Source: Lachnospiraceae bacterium (GTDB taxonomy: Bacteria > Bacillota > Clostridia > Lachnospirales > Lachnospiraceae). From it: a stretch of DNA of 64,000 bases. The notes below the pieces were generated by a model. It did no database searches. It was given only the letters and a program-made list of their open reading frames with translations, and had not been told where the DNA came from. This document shows positions 60,873 through 64,000 of this stretch, piece after piece (position 1 is the first letter of the stretch; each line of letters starts with the position of its first letter). The DNA lies in contig JAILRO010000045.1 of the NCBI GenBank assembly GCA_024698145.1, positions 1-64,000 on the forward strand, in the 5' to 3' direction. The position numbers were made by a program, and so were the translations under genes.

Positions 60873-61573
60873 TATAATACCTCGTTTTTTAGTATTTCCT
60901 CTGCTTTTATAAGATCTTCAGGAGTGTCTATATCAATGGAATATTTTTTGTCCATTAAATAAGGCATTTTATTGTCATTCAGACTTGTGTTTTCGTTGAG
61001 GTTGTTATTTATGCGATTTATATAGATGGAACCATTGACTTTGTAGACTGTAGTAAAATCCTGCCGCCTGACTGTGCTTGAAATGGGTAGTATGGATTGC
61101 AGGGTTCCTTCACTGTTTAGTGTACGCATAAGAATTGGATGCTCAGAAGTCGGGCATATACTAACCAAAGAATCATAGGAAGAATTAATAATGGTTTCAA
61201 TAGCCTCATCGATATGACATGCTTTTCTTATAGGTTGCGTGGGTTGCAGAAGAATAACGTAATCATATGTTTGCCCATTGTTACGTAGAAAATTGATGGC
61301 GTGAATAACGCAATCTATTGTCTTTGAAGTATCCGATGCCAGTTCTGCAGGACGAAGAAAGGGTGTTGTAGCCCCATATTCATTGGAAACCTGTGCGATT
61401 TTTTCTGAATCCGTAGAGACAACAATATCATCTATATAACGGCTGTTTTTGGCTGCTAAAATAGAATAGGCAATCAATGGTTTGCCTGCCAGATTGGTGA
61501 TGTTTTTGTTGGGAATTCCTTTGCTCCCGCCTCGCGCAGGGATAAGGGCGAGGATTTTCTTGTTCTTATACAT
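60872..61573 (-). CDS. neuA: CMP-nonulosonic acid synthetase (NeuA/LegF type)
   Basis: A 233-residue cytidylyltransferase: ALIPARGGSKGIPNKNI loop, VVSTDSEKIAQVS, LLQPTQPIRKACHIDEAIE and the metal-binding end YSIDIDTPEDLIKAEEIL. The QPTQP block is typical of NeuA and LegF, in contrast to the PseF-like gene at 47176. ATG 61573 has GAAGGAG upstream; a longer frame to 61684 would overlap neuC by 100 bases. Substrate is N-acetylneuraminic or legionaminic acid; the sequence alone does not decide. Confidence 0.88.
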   Translation of the reverse strand: MYKNKKILALIPARGGSKGIPNKNITNLAGKPLIAYSILAAKNSRYIDDIVVSTDSEKIAQVSNEYGATTPFLRPAELASDTSKTIDCVIHAINFLRNNGQTYDYVILLQPTQPIRKACHIDEAIETIINSSYDSLVSICPTSEHPILMRTLNSEGTLQSILPISSTVRRQDFTTVYKVNGSIYINRINNNLNENTSLNDNKMPYLMDKKYSIDIDTPEDLIKAEEILKNEVL

Positions 61574-61583
61574 TACGGCTCCT

Positions 61584-62744
61584 TCAATAATCAATGTCAA
61601 TAAAGTGTTTTTGAATATCCATGTGCCAAATTTTTGGTTGAGAGAGAATATCCATAAATATTTCGTTACTGTTACCAATGCCAAATTCTGAAGATGGGAT
61701 TATGTCTAATGCCTTTGCTTCTTTAATGGTATCAACGCTAAATGTATCCTCACTGGTGTGAATTATATGATGGGATTTTGATGGTGAGTAACGATTATGT
61801 TGCCTGGTCCCCAAATCGATAGCCGGTATACCGTATATACCTGCTTCTCTTATGCCTGAACTTGAGTTGCCAATCATACACTCCGAATTTTTAAGAAGTG
61901 TTAAAAAGTATTCAAAACGCATTGACGGGAATATTCGGAAGTGGTCATGATTAGTCAAGGTCTTGTATTCATTAATGATAAATTCACACCCAAAATCGTT
62001 GTTTGGATATATGACTACATTATTATCGCCGCTCTTAAGTAGTACGTTGATAATTGAGCGGATATGAGATGCTATGCAATCATATTCTGTTGTTACCGGG
62101 TGATACATTAATATGTTGTATTTATTAAATGGGATTTCGTAATATGATTTGACATCGTCTATTGTTGGAAGGTTTGACGAGTGCATAATATCAATGTCGG
62201 GGGAACCGAATATGTATATGTTATCAGAAGGTTCACCTAACTGTTTTATTCTTTTTTTTGCTTCCTCATTGGCAACAAAATGAAAATGAGAAAATTTGGT
62301 TATTGCGTGACGAATTGATTCGTCTATTGTACCGGAAACTTCCCCTCCTTCAATGTGGAAAACTCTAATGTTTCGTAGAGCACCTACAATTGCACCGGCT
62401 AATGCTTCGAGTCTGTCGCCGTGAACAACGATTCCGTCTGGTTCTAGTTCTGCAACATAATTAGAAAGACCGGTAATGGTATTGGCTAAAGCAATATCCA
62501 TATCTGTGTGTTGATTCTGGTTAACAAACGTATAGAGGTTTGGAAACCCGTCCTTCTGTATTTCTCTGTAAGTTGAACCGTATGTAGAAAGCATATGCAT
62601 TCCGGTTGCGAATATATATACTTCAAATTCATTGTTGCTACTCAATATTTTGATGAGAGATTTTAATTTGCCGTAATCAGCACGAGTTCCGGTTAGAAAC
62701 ATAATGCGTTTTTTTGAGTTTTTGTCTCTTGCGTGTACACTCAT
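61584..62744 (-). CDS. neuC: hydrolysing UDP-sugar 2-epimerase (NeuC/LegG type)
   Basis: A 386-residue GT-B-fold epimerase that hydrolyses UDP-GlcNAc (NeuC) or UDP-diNAc-bacillosamine (LegG) to the free 2-epimer. MFLTGTRADYGKLKSLIKIL at the N-terminus, VVHGDRLEALAGAIVGAL near 105-122, HIEGGEVSGTIDESIRHAITK near 129-149, and GNSSSGIREAGIYGIPAIDLG near 293-313 are the family hallmarks. It ends 10 bases before neuA and starts 31 bases after neuB. Confidence 0.92.
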   Translation of the reverse strand: MSVHARDKNSKKRIMFLTGTRADYGKLKSLIKILSSNNEFEVYIFATGMHMLSTYGSTYREIQKDGFPNLYTFVNQNQHTDMDIALANTITGLSNYVAELEPDGIVVHGDRLEALAGAIVGALRNIRVFHIEGGEVSGTIDESIRHAITKFSHFHFVANEEAKKRIKQLGEPSDNIYIFGSPDIDIMHSSNLPTIDDVKSYYEIPFNKYNILMYHPVTTEYDCIASHIRSIINVLLKSGDNNVVIYPNNDFGCEFIINEYKTLTNHDHFRIFPSMRFEYFLTLLKNSECMIGNSSSGIREAGIYGIPAIDLGTRQHNRYSPSKSHHIIHTSEDTFSVDTIKEAKALDIIPSSEFGIGNSNEIFMDILSQPKIWHMDIQKHFIDIDY

Positions 62745-62775
62745 TTTAGATATTCCCCCAATTAGATAACTAAAA

Positions 62776-63807
62776 CTATATAGTAACGTCAGTCATTTTT
62801 AAATGTTCCCCTGAAGCAATAAAACGAGGAGCTTTTTGACCTAGACATTTTTCATAGAATTCTGCTGCTATAGCGCCTGTTCCGGGACGTTTGACCCATA
62901 TATTGTCCTGCGTAAATGCCTCTCCTTCGTGTATGTCATTAATAGTAACAACTGTAGCGTATGCGAAGTCTATGGTGACTTGTTCTTCGGGTAAAGCGGA
63001 TTTCTCTCCGCCACGCATTTTAAAGATCTCTTTTGAGCTGTGTATGAGCTCTTTTAAAGATGTTGGATCCATAGAACATATTATGTCAGGTCCTTCGCGG
63101 TACATACTATCCGTGAAATGTCGTTCGAGAATAGATGCGCCAAGTGCAGTTGCTGCAAGGCATGCGTTATTGTTAAGACTATGGTCGGACAAACCAACAG
63201 GTATGTCGGGAAAAGCATTCATGAGTTCTGTCATGGCTCCCAACCTAATTTGCTCAGGTTTGGTCGGATATATATTTGTGCAATGCATCAGAGCATAATC
63301 AATATTGTATTTTTTAAGGATTTCAACAGTCTTTTTAATGCTGGAGATATCATTCATTCCGGTAGATACAATCATTGGTTTACCAAATTGAGCAATATGT
63401 TCGATTAGAGGATAGTTATTGCATTCTCCCGAACCGATTTTGAACGCAGATACATTCATGCGTTTGAGTCTGTCTGCAGCTGCTCTGGAAAAAGGTGTGC
63501 TTAGGAATATCATGCCTTTAGATTCTACATAATTCTTTAATTCGATTTCCTCATCCTCTGAGAGAGCGCAGCGCTCCATTATGTCATAGATAGACACATC
63601 GGCATTGCCGGGGATAACATTCTTTGCTGCAGGGGACATTTCATCCTCCACAACATGAGTTTGGTGTTTGATAATTTCAGCCCCTGACGAAGCGGCAGCG
63701 TCAACCATTTGTTTTGCGGTTTCTAATGATCCTTCATGATTAATTCCTATCTCCGCGATGACGAGAGGAGGATAATCGGGTCCAATTTTCCTATGCTCAA
63801 TCTGCAT
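62776..63807 (-). CDS. neuB: N-acetylneuraminate/legionaminate synthase (NeuB family)
   Basis: Condenses phosphoenolpyruvate with a 2-acetamido sugar to give a nine-carbon nonulosonic acid (343 residues). The TIM barrel starts [18 protein letters not shown], with the PEP-binding KHQTH and the [18 protein letters not shown] and [17 protein letters not shown] blocks. The C-terminal 60 residues form the antifreeze-like SAF domain ([17 protein letters not shown]). It leads the operon with a strong promoter (63845-63873). Product identity (Neu5Ac or legionaminic acid) is open. Confidence 0.93.
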   Translation of the reverse strand: MQIEHRKIGPDYPPLVIAEIGINHEGSLETAKQMVDAAASSGAEIIKHQTHVVEDEMSPAAKNVIPGNADVSIYDIMERCALSEDEEIELKNYVESKGMIFLSTPFSRAAADRLKRMNVSAFKIGSGECNNYPLIEHIAQFGKPMIVSTGMNDISSIKKTVEILKKYNIDYALMHCTNIYPTKPEQIRLGAMTELMNAFPDIPVGLSDHSLNNNACLAATALGASILERHFTDSMYREGPDIICSMDPTSLKELIHSSKEIFKMRGGEKSALPEEQVTIDFAYATVVTINDIHEGEAFTQDNIWVKRPGTGAIAAEFYEKCLGQKAPRFIASGEHLKMTDVTI

Positions 63808-63844
63808 TAAAACACATCCTTTTGTTATTGAAAATACTTACATT

Positions 63845-63873
63845 ATTATATAATAACAATGGCGCAAAATCAA
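63845..63873 (-). promoter_or_regulatory. sigma-A promoter of the neuB-neuC-neuA-maf operon
   Basis: TTGATT, 17 bases, TATAAT on the minus strand, with AAAGGATG before the neuB start. Confidence 0.7.
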
Positions 63874-63874
63874 A

Positions 63875-63903
63875 TGGATTTACCTATACATTTATGGTAT
63901 AAT
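63875..63903 (+). promoter_or_regulatory. divergent promoter of the right-edge gene
   Basis: TGGATT, 17 bases, TATAAT on the plus strand. Its -35 box is one base from that of the neuB promoter, so the two are back to back and could share a regulator. Confidence 0.5.
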
Positions 63904-63962
63904 ATTAATGTTTTTATGTGGTAGAAATGAGTATTGTTTATAGAGTTGTATATGGGGAAAAT

Positions 63963-64000
63963 ATGGGTAGATTTGATGAACTGTTTGAACAAAAATATGA
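63963..64000 (+). CDS. hypothetical protein, N-terminal fragment cut by the window edge
   Basis: ATG 63963 with GGGGA upstream opens a frame (MGRFDELFEQKYD) that runs off the right edge. An in-frame ATG at 63927 is possible but has no ribosome site. Too short to classify. Confidence 0.4.
   Translation, partial: MGRFDELFEQKY

Noticed and set aside
61574-61684. N-terminal extension of neuA to 61684
   Set aside because: It would overlap neuC by about 100 bases; ATG 61573 has a well-spaced GAAGGAG.
1-64000. CRISPR arrays, tRNA and rRNA genes
   Set aside because: None recognised on either strand by reading; no repeat-spacer pattern was found.

Overview
The window reads as chromosomal DNA of a motile, low-to-mid GC Gram-positive of the Lachnospiraceae type (Butyrivibrio, Roseburia or Lachnospira relatives). 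This rests on a valine T-box ahead of valS, AGGAGG-type ribosome binding sites, a B. subtilis-like flagellar gene order (mbl-flhO-flhP and comFC-yvyF-flgM-flgN-flgK-flgL-fliW-csrA), sigma-28 promoters, and a flagellin glycosylation island with several Maf proteins. Genus is an inference. I saw no rRNA, tRNA, CRISPR array, transposase or prophage.

Left part (1-9.0 kb, mostly minus strand): a PlsC-like acyltransferase with a zinc ribbon, a tiny type I toxin/antisense RNA locus, valS with its T-box leader, a membrane-anchored D,D-carboxypeptidase, and an NMT1/THI5-type ABC ATPase and binding lipoprotein without a permease. Between 9.08 and 9.59 kb lies a gene-free stretch with at least seven long helices, a candidate large ornate non-coding RNA. 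It is the most unusual item in the window.

Middle part (9.7-39.2 kb, mostly plus strand): a very large FliK-like protein, a first flagellin with a FliS-like chaperone, HIT and TraX genes, a DivIVA-like coiled coil, a multi-PAS protein, mreB/mbl, two FlgG-family rod genes and a rod-binding protein, BlaI-type and XRE regulators, recD2, comF, yvyF, then flgM, flgN, two flgK paralogues, flgL, fliW, csrA, flaG, fliD, fliS, a FliT-like gene and the second flagellin. Leaders of the three flagellins and flgL contain GGA hairpins or near-perfect CsrA consensus sites. This fits a FliW-CsrA feedback loop tying flagellin and hook-junction protein translation to flagellar assembly.

Right part (39.3-64 kb): a surface and flagellin glycan island flanking a third flagellin (a near copy of the second). 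It holds LicD, a tandem double Maf, a PhnW-like aminotransferase, methyltransferases, a PepM-type cytidylyltransferase domain, PseF, FkbH plus an acyl carrier protein, PseH, a broken VOC gene, PseB, glycosyltransferases, two further Maf proteins in convergent orientation joined by a perfect inverted repeat, and a minus-strand neuB-neuC-neuA-maf operon. The genes suggest at least two activated nonulosonic acids, transferred to flagellin by Maf enzymes and decorated with acyl, methyl and possibly phosphonate or phosphate groups. Several steps (pseC, pseG, a mutase) are not in the window.
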